Shown piece after piece: positions 46,918 through 56,292 of a stretch of 64,000 nt of DNA (positions are counted from its first letter, which is position 1; every line of letters starts with the position of its first letter). The position numbers were made by a program, and so were the translations under genes. The notes under the pieces are model-generated. The model saw only the letters and a list, made by a program, of their open reading frames with translations, ran no database searches and was not told the origin of the DNA. Source of the DNA: Arabidopsis thaliana (lineage: Eukaryota > Streptophyta > Magnoliopsida > Brassicales > Brassicaceae); NCBI RefSeq assembly GCF_000001735.4, contig NC_003070.9, forward strand, positions 27,389,971 to 27,453,970, written 5' to 3'.

Positions 46918-47729
46918 TTAAGTTGAATCCCTTATTAGTCATATGCATTAAGTTAAGTAAACTTAATAAGTTGTGTGGCTTAGAAATAATATTGTTTTGT
47001 CTATTTTTGGAGTGGGTTGCTCTTGGGGTGTAGAAAAATGTCACTCTTCATTGGATTAAGTAATATACATTTTTTTGTTCCTTAGTTTTTAAGACATTTT
47101 TTTACATCTGGATGTGCCAGTTGTTTGTAATATACTGTTCTTTCCTTATAGAAATAAATATTACACAATTTTTTAAAAAAGATTTATGTATTTGGGAGGG
47201 TTTTTTGATGTTTGGACATGCCCAATAAAATTAAAAATTAATACAGGAGACACAAAGTCGCTAACTTTCCAAAGTTGGAATCTACATATGTCTAAAACAG
47301 AGAAGAAAAGCTTTTAAACTTTTTACATGACGATCCTCCAATAATAGTAATACACTACTACAGTTCAAAGCCACTGACAAGTTTCTCGCTTTTTTCCCTT
47401 AATGAGAAACTCTTTTAACCTGCTTTTCTGATTTATGCTCTTTGGGTACGTGGAAGATTTCAATCACAGACTAACGTAATTAAATCATTTATTGGAAACT
47501 GTGAGTCAAGCTGAATAAACTTGATGCAAACGAATAGATATGAAAGAAATTGGGTTGATCAACAAAAAAACAAGCCGACAAAAACTGAATCTCATGATAT
47601 GTTTTCGTCCGTCAGTTTTAACCGTTCGTTTGATCGGATAATCAAAACCAGTAAATGCCAATAATACACACCAGAAAAGTAAGATGATAATTTTTGTTCG
47701 TTAGTAGTATTTTATTATTATCATGCTCA
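46918..47729. other. Spacer with relic of the RHD3-like gene leader
   Basis: 3' UTR of AT1G72910, then from about 47268 a stretch (CCAAAGTTGGAATCTACATA, AAACAGAGAAGAAAAGCTTT, later GATTTATGCTCTTTGGGTAC) that lines up with copies at 51622, 53951 and 56150. The 56150 copy is the leader of the RHD3-like gene. This copy is the most decayed. Confidence 0.65.
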
Positions 47730-47914
47730 TCATTTTCTTACTTTGGCGGCCCATCTTTTCTCTTCCCCTCTTTCTGAGTAGTTTAGTAAAACAGAACCTG
47801 ACAGAAAAAAATAGAAAATGCCAGGAAACACACACTTAGCAGGAAGACTATGGGAGTCTCTAACCAATGCACATGCTTTATTTAGTTCAACTACTCTCTA
47901 GTGGTCTATAAATA
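47730..47914 (+). promoter_or_regulatory. Conserved TN promoter block and TATA box, AT1G72920
   Basis: TTTGGCGGCCCATCTTTTCT, CTGAGTAGTTTAG, CTGACAGAAAA, ATGCCAGGAAACACACAC in the same order as in the other TN promoters. TATAAATA at 47907-47914, 62 nt before the ATG. Confidence 0.75.
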
Positions 47915-47976
47915 TCGTTGAGTTCTTTATTTCTATTACTCATCATAGTTCTCAATAGAGAGAATCAAAAATCAAA

Positions 47977-48898
47977 ATGTCTTCTCCTACTGCGACTAAG
48001 TACGACGTCTTTCTGAGTTTCAGAGGACTCGACACTCGTCGCAACTTCATCAGTTTTCTCTACAAAGAACTCGTTCGAAGAAAAATTCGAACTTTCAAAG
48101 ACGACAAGGAGCTCGAGAATGGCCGGAGGATTTCTCCGGAGCTCAAACGCGCCATCGAGGAGTCGAAATTCGCCGTCGTTGTGGTCTCTGTGAACTACGC
48201 TGCGTCTCCTTGGTGTCTCGATGAGCTTGTGAAGATTATGGATTTCGAAAACAAGGGTTCCATCACCGTGATGCCTATCTTCTACGGCGTGGATCCTTGT
48301 CATTTGAGGAGGCAGATCGGAGATGTCGCTGAACAGTTTAAGAAGCACGAGGCTAGAGAAGAAGATCATGAGAAAGTAGCTTCGTGGAGACGAGCATTGA
48401 CCAGTTTAGCGAGTATCTCCGGCGAATGTTCATTGAAATGGTGAAATTTCGTAGCGTTGGTTAGAAAGATTGGATTTTTATTTGATATGTCTCGTTACTA
48501 AAGTTTCGATTTTTATTTTGTTTTCTCTCTGTAGGGAAGATGAAGCGAATCTGGTGGACGAAATTGCTGACAAGATATCAAAAAATCTGATGACTGTTAC
48601 AACAATAAGCAATGGGAGGGACCTAGTTGGGATTGATACACACATGAAGGCTCTTAACAAAAAATTGGATTTGAATTCCAACAAAAGTTTGAGAGTGGTT
48701 GGGATTTGGGCAAGAGGATACAATGGTAGATCAGCTTTAGCTAAATATGTTTATCAAGACATCTGTCATTGGTTGAAGGTTGGTTGGTTGAAGGTTTATC
48801 AAGATATCAAGACAGCTTCCAAACTTTATGTTTTAACTCGTTGGTTGAAGGTTGCACATTTGCTTCATAGATCACATCACTCTTTTAAAACTGAGTAG
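47977..48898 (+). CDS. TIR-NBS fragment with chimeric tail (AT1G72920, TN9)
   Basis: Exons 47977-48440 and 48535-48898 give 275 aa. [19 protein letters not shown] with catalytic WCLDEL. Exon 2 matches AT1G72940 through the altered P-loop ARGYNGRSA to YQDICH, then diverges at about 48770. The last 42 residues or so ([14 protein letters not shown] onward) come from a crossover junction and from what is noncoding DNA next to AT1G72910. No kinase-2 or later NB motifs, so in effect a TIR with a short extension. Protein-level existence of the tail is not shown by sequence. Confidence 0.9.
48768..48870. other. Tandem-duplication (unequal crossover) junction
   Basis: Left of about 48770 the DNA equals AT1G72940 exon 2 (53091 region). 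From about 48815 (AGCTTCCAAACTT, then ACTCGTTGGTTGAAGGTTGC) it equals the sequence at 45203-45255 upstream of AT1G72910. A short filler with GGTTGAAGGTT repeats lies between. This is what a junction between two tandem copies looks like. Confidence 0.82.
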
Positions 48899-49089
48899 CC
48901 AGCCAATCAATAACCCGAATTTCACTGAGAAATCCCCACATTTGTTATGTTTCCATACTACAAAATCATCTATTGACACCACTAGTTAGCTGTGATCTTA
49001 TAAAGATGAGTAAGCCAACCAAACCAATAACCCAAATTGGAAAATGTGAGTCAAGCCGAATAAACTTGATGTAATAACCTATTCGTTCT

Positions 49090-49458
49090 AACTTGAAATT
49101 GTTATTAAAATCATCCTTATCAATTAGCCTTTCTCGTCCGTCAATTGACTTAGTTCTAACCATTCGTTTGATCGATAATCAAACAAACAGTTGAATCTTC
49201 TTCAACCAATTAAATTAGACTACGAGTAACTAAATGCCAATACACGAGAAAACTAGACTAAGAGGAGAATTTGTGTTCGTTAATATGTTATCCATACTCA
49301 TTATCTTATTTTGGCGGCCCATCTATTCTCTTCCCTCTTTCTGAGTAGTTTAGTGAAACAGAAGCTGACAAGAAAAAATAGAAAATGCCAGGAAACACAC
49401 AGTTAGCAGTAGGAAGACTCTTATAGGTCAACTTCTGTAGTGGTAGTGCCTATAAATA
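49090..49458 (+). promoter_or_regulatory. Conserved TN promoter block, AT1G72930
   Basis: Almost identical to 45255-45616 before AT1G72910, including W-box TTGACTTAG near 49138, CTGAGTAGTTTAG near 49341 and TATAAATA at 49451-49458. A few small indels separate the copies, so the duplication is young. Confidence 0.8.
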
Positions 49459-49505
49459 TCCTTGAGTTTTTTATTTCTATCACTCATTGAGAATCAAAAA
49501 TCAAA

Positions 49506-50177
49506 ATGTCTTCTCATACTGCAACTAAGTATGATGTTTTCCTAAGTTTCAGAGGGCATGACACTCGCCACAACTTCATCAGTTTTCTCTACAAAGAACT
49601 GGTTCGAAGGAGCATTCGAACCTTCAAAGACGACAAAGAGCTGGAGAATGGCCAGAGGTTTTCGCCGGAGCTCAAAAGCCCCATCGAGGTGTCAAGATTC
49701 GCCGTCGTTGTTGTCTCAGAGAACTATGCTGCGTCTTCTTGGTGTCTCGATGAGCTCGTAACGATCATGGATTTCGAAAAAAAGGGTTCCATCACCGTGA
49801 TGCCCATCTTCTACGGCGTGGAACCGAATCATGTGAGGTGGCAGACCGGAGTACTCGCTGAACAGTTTAAGAAACATGCGAGTAGAGAAGATCCTGAGAA
49901 AGTTCTTAAATGGAGGCAAGCATTGACCAATTTTGCGCAACTCTCCGGCGATTGTTCAGGGTGAAATTTCGTAACTTGGTGATAAAGATTGATTTTTTTT
50001 AGGGTTTGTTAAGATTTGAGTTGAATCAAAAAGATTGAATTTTTTTATTGTTTGATTTGAATCGATGCTAAAGTTTGGATTTTTTTGTTTTGTCTCTGTA
50101 GTGATGATGACTCGAAGCTGGTGGACAAAATTGCTAACGAGATATCAAACAAGAAGACGATTTATGCAACAATATGA
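49506..50177 (+). CDS. TIR: TIR-only protein (AT1G72930, TIR/TN10)
   Basis: Exons 49506-49960 and 50102-50177 give 176 aa. [21 protein letters not shown]-loop region [15 protein letters not shown], catalytic Glu in WCLDEL, and [13 protein letters not shown]. The TIR exon differs from AT1G72910 at only about ten residues. Exon 2 codes just 25 residues ([20 protein letters not shown]) and its frame closes where foreign DNA begins. So it is a TN gene shortened to TIR-only. From memory this is the AtTIR protein whose domain structure was solved. Plant TIR-only proteins cleave NAD+ as signalling enzymes (family knowledge). Confidence 0.93.
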
Positions 50178-50509
50178 TGAGTCCAGACGAGAAGAAGAAG
50201 AAGAAAGGAGAAGGCCCATAAGGACTCGCATGCCCAATCCAAAGTATTCCCAACACTAAGTCATTTTACTTAGTCTCTGTTTTCGATTTAGTTACAATAA
50301 GCAAGGAGTCTTCCACGATTACAGTTTCCATCTTTTCCAAGTTTGTAGAAGTTGTTACTCCACGTTTGTTTCCATGTTGTTTCTAGTTGTAAGGAGGTGT
50401 ACTCCAAGTATTTATATCAATGAAAAACAAAACAAAAGGTAGTCTTAACTAACAATCGTTTATCAATTCTAAGAACTAGAATTCTCTTTGGTTTTGAAGA
50501 GGGACCATT
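50175..50509 (+). mobile_element. Solo-LTR-like insertion (probably Copia) in AT1G72930 exon 2
   Basis: About 335 bp absent from the sister AT1G72910, where the target reads GCAACAATAAACAATGGG. It starts TGATGAGTCC, has a polypurine stretch near its start and a promoter/poly(A)-like ATTTATATCAATGAAAAAC in its second half. ACAATA flanks both sides (50169-50174, 50510-50515). No internal retroelement part is present, so a solo LTR fits best; the family is inferred from general look only. It is younger than the 72910/72930 duplication. Confidence 0.6.
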
Positions 50510-51237
50510 ACAATAAACAATGGGAAGAATCTAGTTGGGATTGATACACACATGAAGGAACTAATCAGCTCTAGCTAAATATGTTTATCAGACATCTTGT
50601 CAACAGTTTGACAGCCATTGTTTTCTTGGAAACGTGAAAACGATTTCTCTACCAAGTGTCGTTAGCTCAATTGGTAAAGACCTTAAGCGAAAGCTTCGCT
50701 TAGGGTCGCCGGTTCGAGTGACGCTTGAGACGAAACTAATATTACATGATGTGGTTTCGGGTCTGGGTGGATTACGGGTTTCGTTCAGAACCTCCTGGAT
50801 TTCAACAAAAAAAAAAAAAAAAAAAAACGATTTCTCAGGGTCGCCACTCATCTACACGACGAGTTTTGAGAAATATTAAAAGAGAAGACTCTAACAAACA
50901 ATGTCTTAAGAATCAAAAGGTTCTGCTTGTGGCAGACGACGTTACTAAGGTTAAACAGTTAGAAGCTCTTGCAGATGATTTCAGCAGTTTTGGTCCTGGG
51001 AGTGTTGTTATCATCACTACAGACAACAAGGGGTTGTTGAATTCTTATGGTATAAAAGAAGTCTACGAAGTTGAGAATTTGAAGTTTTGTGGAATCTTAC
51101 GATCATTGGGCTTTAAAAAGAGAGCTGCTGCGTTCCAGCGGGCTTTGTGTAGAGCAAATAGTTTTGCCACGGAATGTTTTTGTTGTCAAAGTAGTAGTAT
51201 ATCTGGTTATGGGAAAGTGACAGATTCAGTTAATTAA
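50510..51237 (+). pseudogene. Stranded NB remainder of the AT1G72930 parent gene
   Basis: Continues exon 2 of the TN ancestor after the insertion. Compared with AT1G72910 it lacks 77 nt (equivalent to 46351-46427), which removes the P-loop, and it carries a SINE at 50650-50823. The rest ([46 protein letters not shown]) is still very close to AT1G72910. No ATG-led TIR frame reaches it, so it is probably not translated. Confidence 0.88.
50650..50823 (+). mobile_element. Young tRNA-derived SINE
   Basis: About 174 bp ending in a run of about 20 A. A tRNA-like head: A box GTTAGCTCAATTGGTAA (50661), B box GGTTCGAGT (50711). A perfect 13-bp target duplication AAAACGATTTCTC lies on both sides (50637-50649, 50824-50836). 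The sister AT1G72910 has the empty site (AAAACGATTTCTCAGGG near 46502). Intact tail and exact duplication mean recent insertion. Class: AtSB/RathE-type SINE. Confidence 0.93.
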
Positions 51238-52054
51238 GTTTAAATTCCTTAGTCACATGCACTAAGTTAGCTAAACTTAATAAGATGTGTGGCTAGGGGT
51301 GTAAAACAAATATCACTCTTCATTAAATTAAGTAATATACACTTTTTTTTCCTTATCAAATCTGTGTTTGAGTTATAACCTAAATGTTTGTTGTGTGTCT
51401 CTTTCAAGTCTATATTTTCTTAAAAACAAAGTTTGTATAATTTCTTGGGATTCCCATGACCATTTGTTCTTTGAATACCCGAATTCTCAAAGGCAGTTTG
51501 GTTGTCAAATAAAGATTACACAATTTATAAAAAAAGATTTGTGTATTTGGGAGGGTTTTTGATGTTTGGACATGCCCAATAAAATTAAAAATTAATACAG
51601 GAGACACAAAGTCGCAAACTTTCCAAAGTTGGAATCTACATATGTCTAAAACAGAGAAGAAAAGCTTTTAAACTTTTTACATGATGATCCTCCAATAATA
51701 GTAATAGTGTAATGGTACTATACTACTACAGTTCAAAGCCACTGATTTATGCTTTTTGGGTACGTGGAAGATTTCAATCACAGACAAACGTAATTAAATC
51801 ATTTATTGGAAAATGTGAGTCAAGCTGAATAAACTTGATGCACACGAATAGATATGAAAGAAATTGGGTTGATCAACAAAAAAACAAGCCGACAAAAACT
51901 GAATCTTATGATCTTTTTTCGTCCGTCAGTTTCAACCATTCGTTTGATCGGATAATCAAAACCAGCAAATGCCAATAATACACACCAGAAAAGGTAAGAT
52001 GATAATTTTTGTTCGTTAGTAGTATTTTATTATTATCATGCTCATCATTTTCTT
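51238..52054. other. Spacer with second relic of the RHD3-like leader
   Basis: Downstream block matching 46918-47730 after AT1G72910. The RHD3-leader relic starts about 51622 (CCAAAGTTGGAATCTACATA). The spacer is slightly shorter than in the first copy. No gene. Confidence 0.65.
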
Positions 52055-52240
52055 ACTTTGGCGGCCCATCTTTTCTCTTCCCCTCTTTCTGAGTAGTTTA
52101 GCAAAACAGAAGCTGACAAGAAAAAAATAGAACATGCCTGGAAATACACAATTACACCACTTTAGCAGGAAGACTATGGGAGTCTCTAATCAATGCACAT
52201 GCTTTATTCAGTTCAACTACTCTCTAGTGGTCTATAAATA
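52055..52240 (+). promoter_or_regulatory. Conserved TN promoter block and TATA box, AT1G72940
   Basis: Near copy of the AT1G72920 promoter: GGCGGCCCATCTTTTCTCTT, CTGAGTAGTTTAG, AGAAGCTGACAAG. TATAAATA at 52233-52240, 67 nt before the ATG. Confidence 0.77.
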
Positions 52241-52307
52241 TCCTTGAGTCCTTTATTTCTATTACTCATCATACTTAAGTTCTCAATAGAGAGAATCAAA
52301 AATCAAA

Positions 52308-53517
52308 ATGACTTCTCCTACTGCGACTAAGTATGATGTCTTTCTGAGTTTCAGAGGAGTCGACACTCGTCGCAACTTCATCAGTTTTCTCTACAAAGAA
52401 TTCGTTCGAAGGAAAATTCGAACTTTCAAAGACGACAAGGAGCTTGAGAATGGCCGGAGGATTTCTCCGGAGCTCAAACGCGCCATCGAGGAGTCGAAAT
52501 TCGCCGTCGTTGTTGTCTCTGTAAACTACGCTGCGTCTCCTTGGTGTCTCGATGAGCTTGTGAAGATTATGGATTTCGAAAACAAGGGTTCCATCACCGT
52601 GATGCCTATCTTCTACGGTGTGGATCCGTGTCATTTGAGGAGGCAGATCGGAGATGTCGCTGAACAGTTTAAGAAGCACGAGGCTAGAGAAGAAGATCAT
52701 GAGAAAGTTGCTTCGTGGAGACGAGCATTGACCAGTTTGGCTAGTATCTCCGGAGATTGTTCATCCAAATGGTGAAATTTCGTAGCTTTGGTTATAAAGA
52801 TTGGATTTTTATTTGATTTGAATCGTTACTAAAGTTTCGTTTTTTATTTTGTTTTCTCTCTGTAGTGAAGATGAAGCGAAGCTGGTGGACGAAATTGCTG
52901 ACAAGATATCAAAAAATCTGATGACTGTTACAACAATAAGCAATGGGAAGAACCTAGTTGGGATTGATACACACATGAAGGCTCTTAACAAAAAACTGGA
53001 TTTGAATTCCAACAAAAGTTTGAGAGTGGTTGGGATTTGGGCAAGAGGATACAATGGTAGATCAGCTTTAGCTAAATATGTTTATCAAGACATCTGTCAC
53101 CACTTTGACAGCCATTGTTTCTTGGGAAGCGTGAAAAGGATTTCTCAGGGTCGTCACTTATCGCATCTACACGAAGAGTTTCTGATAAGGATTCAAGGAA
53201 GTAAACATAATCTCAAGGACCAAAAGGTTTTGCTTGTGGCTGATGATGTTTATAAGCTTGAACAGTTAGATGCTCTTGCTGAGGATTTCAACGGGTTTGG
53301 TCCGGGAAGTGTTGTTATCATCACTACACAAGACAAGCATCTGTTTGTTTCTGCTGGTATAAAGCTTGTCTACGAAGTTGAGCTTTTGAAATTCCAGAAA
53401 GTTTGTGAACTCTTCCGACAATTCGCCTTTAAAAAGAGAGACATTTCTGCTGCGGTCAAGTTGGTTTACTATAGGGCAACAAATTGGTTAGGTTGTCTAA
53501 GTGGTAGATCTGGTTAG
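52308..53517 (+). CDS. TIR-NBS protein, truncated NB (AT1G72940, TN11)
   Basis: Exons 52308-52771 and 52866-53517 give 371 aa. Full-length sister of AT1G72920, with TIR exons differing at only a handful of residues. [19 protein letters not shown], catalytic WCLDEL. NB P-loop ARGYNGRSA (Lys to Arg), kinase-2 [20 protein letters not shown], then [14 protein letters not shown] and an early end at LGCLSGRSG. No GLPL or LRR. Confidence 0.93.
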
Positions 53518-54614
53518 GGGGGAAGTGTTAAGAATCAATTTTGAAGCTAAATCTCTTTTCATAGGCAAATAGACATTAAGTTAAGGGAATGTGGCTTTGA
53601 TTAAGTTTGAAGCCTCTCCAAATAACCTTCCGGTTCTCGTTTGGGATACCATCCTATCCTTTTATTACTTTGTTTTCCTTTCCACTCGTGTAAAAGCGAG
53701 TTCCTTGGCAAAGAGTTCCGTTTGCTTAATTGTGATTTTGTATCTTTGGTTTAATTAATCTTAAAGGAAATTGTGAAAAAAAGAAGTTAATTTGGTTTTG
53801 AAATATGAATGTTTTTGTTTTTTTTTTGGAGTATTTTGTTTGTAATTTTGAATAGACTAACTAATACAATATACAATTTTTCTTTTAAAGTTTTGGGTTT
53901 GATGTTTCCATATGCACAACAAACTTATACCTAACTAAAGTTCATAGCTCAAAGTTGGAATCTAAAATGACTAACAACAAGATAAAACAGAGAAAGGGAA
54001 GCTTTTGAAGAGGAAGATCCCAAAAACGTGAAAGCTGTCTTCTTCTGCTTTCTCTCACTGACACTGTAGAATTTTTCTGTCTGAGAAAGACAAAAGAATG
54101 GGTACAATTTCTCTATCTGTCTGCCAGTATCCTTCGTCCGATTTATGCTTTTTGATACCTTGTTTGCTTCTTTCTCAGGCTTTTACGTCTCATGGACCCG
54201 TTTTCATGACTTTTTTTATGGGAACAACAAAGTGGGCTAAAGCCTATAGATGGTAACTGAAATTAAACAAAGAAAAACAAAACAATCAGAAAAGGCCCAG
54301 CCCAAATAGGGAGAAGGAGGCCCAAACAGAAAAGAAAAACGGAGCACAAAATGGTTTTACCGGCGGCAAGAAAACCGGCAAAGTCTCTCGGCCGGAAGCC
54401 TAATCTAAAATATTGCACTGCATTGTGTCATTTCATTGAGTTGACTTTGATATTTTCTTGGTTACAAGCTGACAAAAATAACAAATAAGAAAATGCGAGG
54501 AAATTTAACCTGTCTCTGAAGCATGAAGAAGGAGTCTCTGTAAAATCCTCCCACACGGTTACACGTCCACGGCTATTAATCCCACTTATTCCATTTCTCT
54601 TTAGAATCAATGAA
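53518..54614. other. Spacer between AT1G72940 and AT1G72950
   Basis: 3' UTR and spacer, including the RHD3-leader relic (separate entry). The promoter of AT1G72950 (54420-54560) keeps only part of the TN block: AAGCTGACAAAAATAAC and AAATGCGAGGAAATT. No TATAAATA copy here. Confidence 0.5.
53949..54170. repeat. Copy of the RHD3-like gene leader, best preserved relic
   Basis: Matches 56150-56350 block by block: CAAAGTTGGAATCTAAAATG, GAGAAAGGGAAGCTTTTGAA, TTTTCTGTCTGAGAAAGACA and AGAATGGGTACAATTTCTCT, including the ATG (54098) and the GT that follows. Roughly 80% identical by eye. It has no RHD3-like coding exons behind it. Confidence 0.85.
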
Positions 54615-54660
54615 ATGTCAGATTCTTCAAACACCCTCCCAAAGTTTGATGTTTTTCTGA
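54610..54660 (+). promoter_or_regulatory. Overlapping upstream ATG of AT1G72950
   Basis: ATGAAATGTC: an ATG at 54610 lies 5 nt before the real start at 54615 in another frame and runs 16 codons to TGA at 54658. If used, it would lower translation of the TIR protein. The other TN genes do not show this pattern at the start codon. Confidence 0.6.
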
Positions 54661-55844
54661 GCTTCAGAGGACTCGACACTCGCCGCAGCTTCATCAGTTT
54701 CCTCTACAAAGAACTGATTCGAAGAAACATTCGAACCTTTAAAGACGATAAGGAGTTGAAGAATGGCCGGAGGATTACGCCGGAGCTAATACGCGCCATT
54801 GAAGGGTCGAGATTCGCAGTCGTTGTGGTCTCCGTGAATTACGCTGCGTCTCGTTGGTGTCTCGAAGAGCTCGTGAAGATTATGGATTTCGAAAACATGG
54901 GCTCGCTCAAGGTCATGCCTATCTTCTACGGCGTGGATCCGTGTCATGTGAGGAGACAGATCGGAGAAGTCGCTGAACAGTTTAAGAAGCATGAGGGTAG
55001 AGAAGATCATGAGAAAGTGCTTTCATGGAGGCAAGCGTTGACTAATTTGGCGAGTATCTCCGGCGATTGTTCATGGAAATGGTAAAAATTTCCTAACTTT
55101 GATAATAAAGGTCGAATTTTTATTGTTAATTTGAGTGAATGGATTGTAAAGTTTCGATTTTTACTTTGCAGGGAAGATGACTCGAAGATGGTCGAAGAAA
55201 TTACTGACAGGATATCAAAAGAGCTGATGATTGATACAACAAGAAGCAATGGGAGTGACCTTGAAGGGATTGATGCACACATGAAAGCTCTTCACCGTTT
55301 ATTGAATTTAAATTCTAAGAAAAGTGTGAGAGTGATTGGGATTTGGGCAAGAGGAGGCAATGGTAGATCAGCTTTAGCTAAATTTGTTTATCAGAACATC
55401 TGTCAACACTTCGAAAGCCATTGTTTCTTGGAAAGTGTGAAAAGGATTTCTCAGGATCGCCACCTGTCTCACTTACACGAAGAGTTTATGATACGGATTC
55501 AAGGAGAATGCTTGAGTAAATTAAGGCTCAAGAACCAAAAGGTTCTGCTCGTGGCTGATGATGTGAATAAGCTTGAACAGTTAGATGCTCTTGCAGAGGA
55601 CTTTAACTGCTTTGGTCCTGGGAGTATAGTTATTATCACTACACAAGACAGGCAGCTGCTTATCTCTGCTGGCATAAAACTTGTTTATGAAGTAGAGCTT
55701 CTCAGATTCCAGAAAGTTCGTGGACTCTTCAGACAATTAGCCTTCAAAGAGAAAGACATTTCTGCTGCGTTCGAGGTGTCTTTGTATAGGGCAACGAATG
55801 TTGCCATGGAATGGTTAGGTTGTATATGTGGTAGATCAGGTTAG
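54615..55844 (+). CDS. TIR-NBS protein, truncated NB (AT1G72950, TN12)
   Basis: Exons 54615-55081 and 55172-55844 give 379 aa. Most divergent member of the right half of the array. [19 protein letters not shown], with WCLEEL catalytic Glu. NB P-loop ARGGNGRSA (Lys to Arg), kinase-2 [34 protein letters not shown]. It stops after LGCICGRSG, like its neighbours. Last TN gene before the RHD3-like gene. Confidence 0.93.
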
Positions 55845-56292
55845 GGGAAAGTGTTAGTGTTAGAATCACTTTATAAAGCTGATCCCTTTTTTCATGTACA
55901 TTAAGTTAAGAATGACTAAACTTAGTAAGATGTGATTGTGGCTTAGAAGTAGGAATGTTTTGTCTATTTTTGGAGTGTGTTGCTGGTGTATAGAAGAATA
56001 TTATTCTTTGATTGGATTAAATGATATACAAATTCTATTTCAAGTTTGTGTTTTGATATTTCCATGTGCCCAACAAATTTGTAGAGGAGATCTAAATTTC
56101 CTAACTTGCATTCCTTGCTTTTGCCTTTTCCAAGGAAAAAGAATAATAACTCAAAGTTGGAACCTAAAATGACTGACATGGAAAAACAGAGAAAGGGAAG
56201 CTTTTGAAGAGTGAGATCCTAAAAGCGTGAAAGCTCTGATCTTCTTTTTCTCACTTTCACTTTGAGAATTTTCTGTCTGAGAAAGACAAAGA
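55845..56292 (+). promoter_or_regulatory. AT1G72950 3' side and RHD3-like gene leader
   Basis: 3' UTR of AT1G72950, then from 56150 the leader of the RHD3-like gene. This is the source form of the leader relics at 47268, 51622 and 53949. Only about 450 bp separate the two coding regions. Confidence 0.55.

Noticed and set aside
47965-48369. Minus-strand frames of 134 codons opposite the TIR exons (also 52296-52700)
   Set aside because: They repeat wherever a TIR exon occurs, so they are antisense shadows of conserved codons.
50650-50730. tRNA gene inside the AT1G72930 relic
   Set aside because: A and B boxes are present but acceptor and anticodon stems do not pair, and it continues into a poly(A) tail with target duplication, so it is a SINE.
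50746-51237. 163-codon NB protein after the SINE
   Set aside because: Its ATG lies inside the SINE and the frame lacks TIR and P-loop; a relic of the parent gene exon, not a gene.
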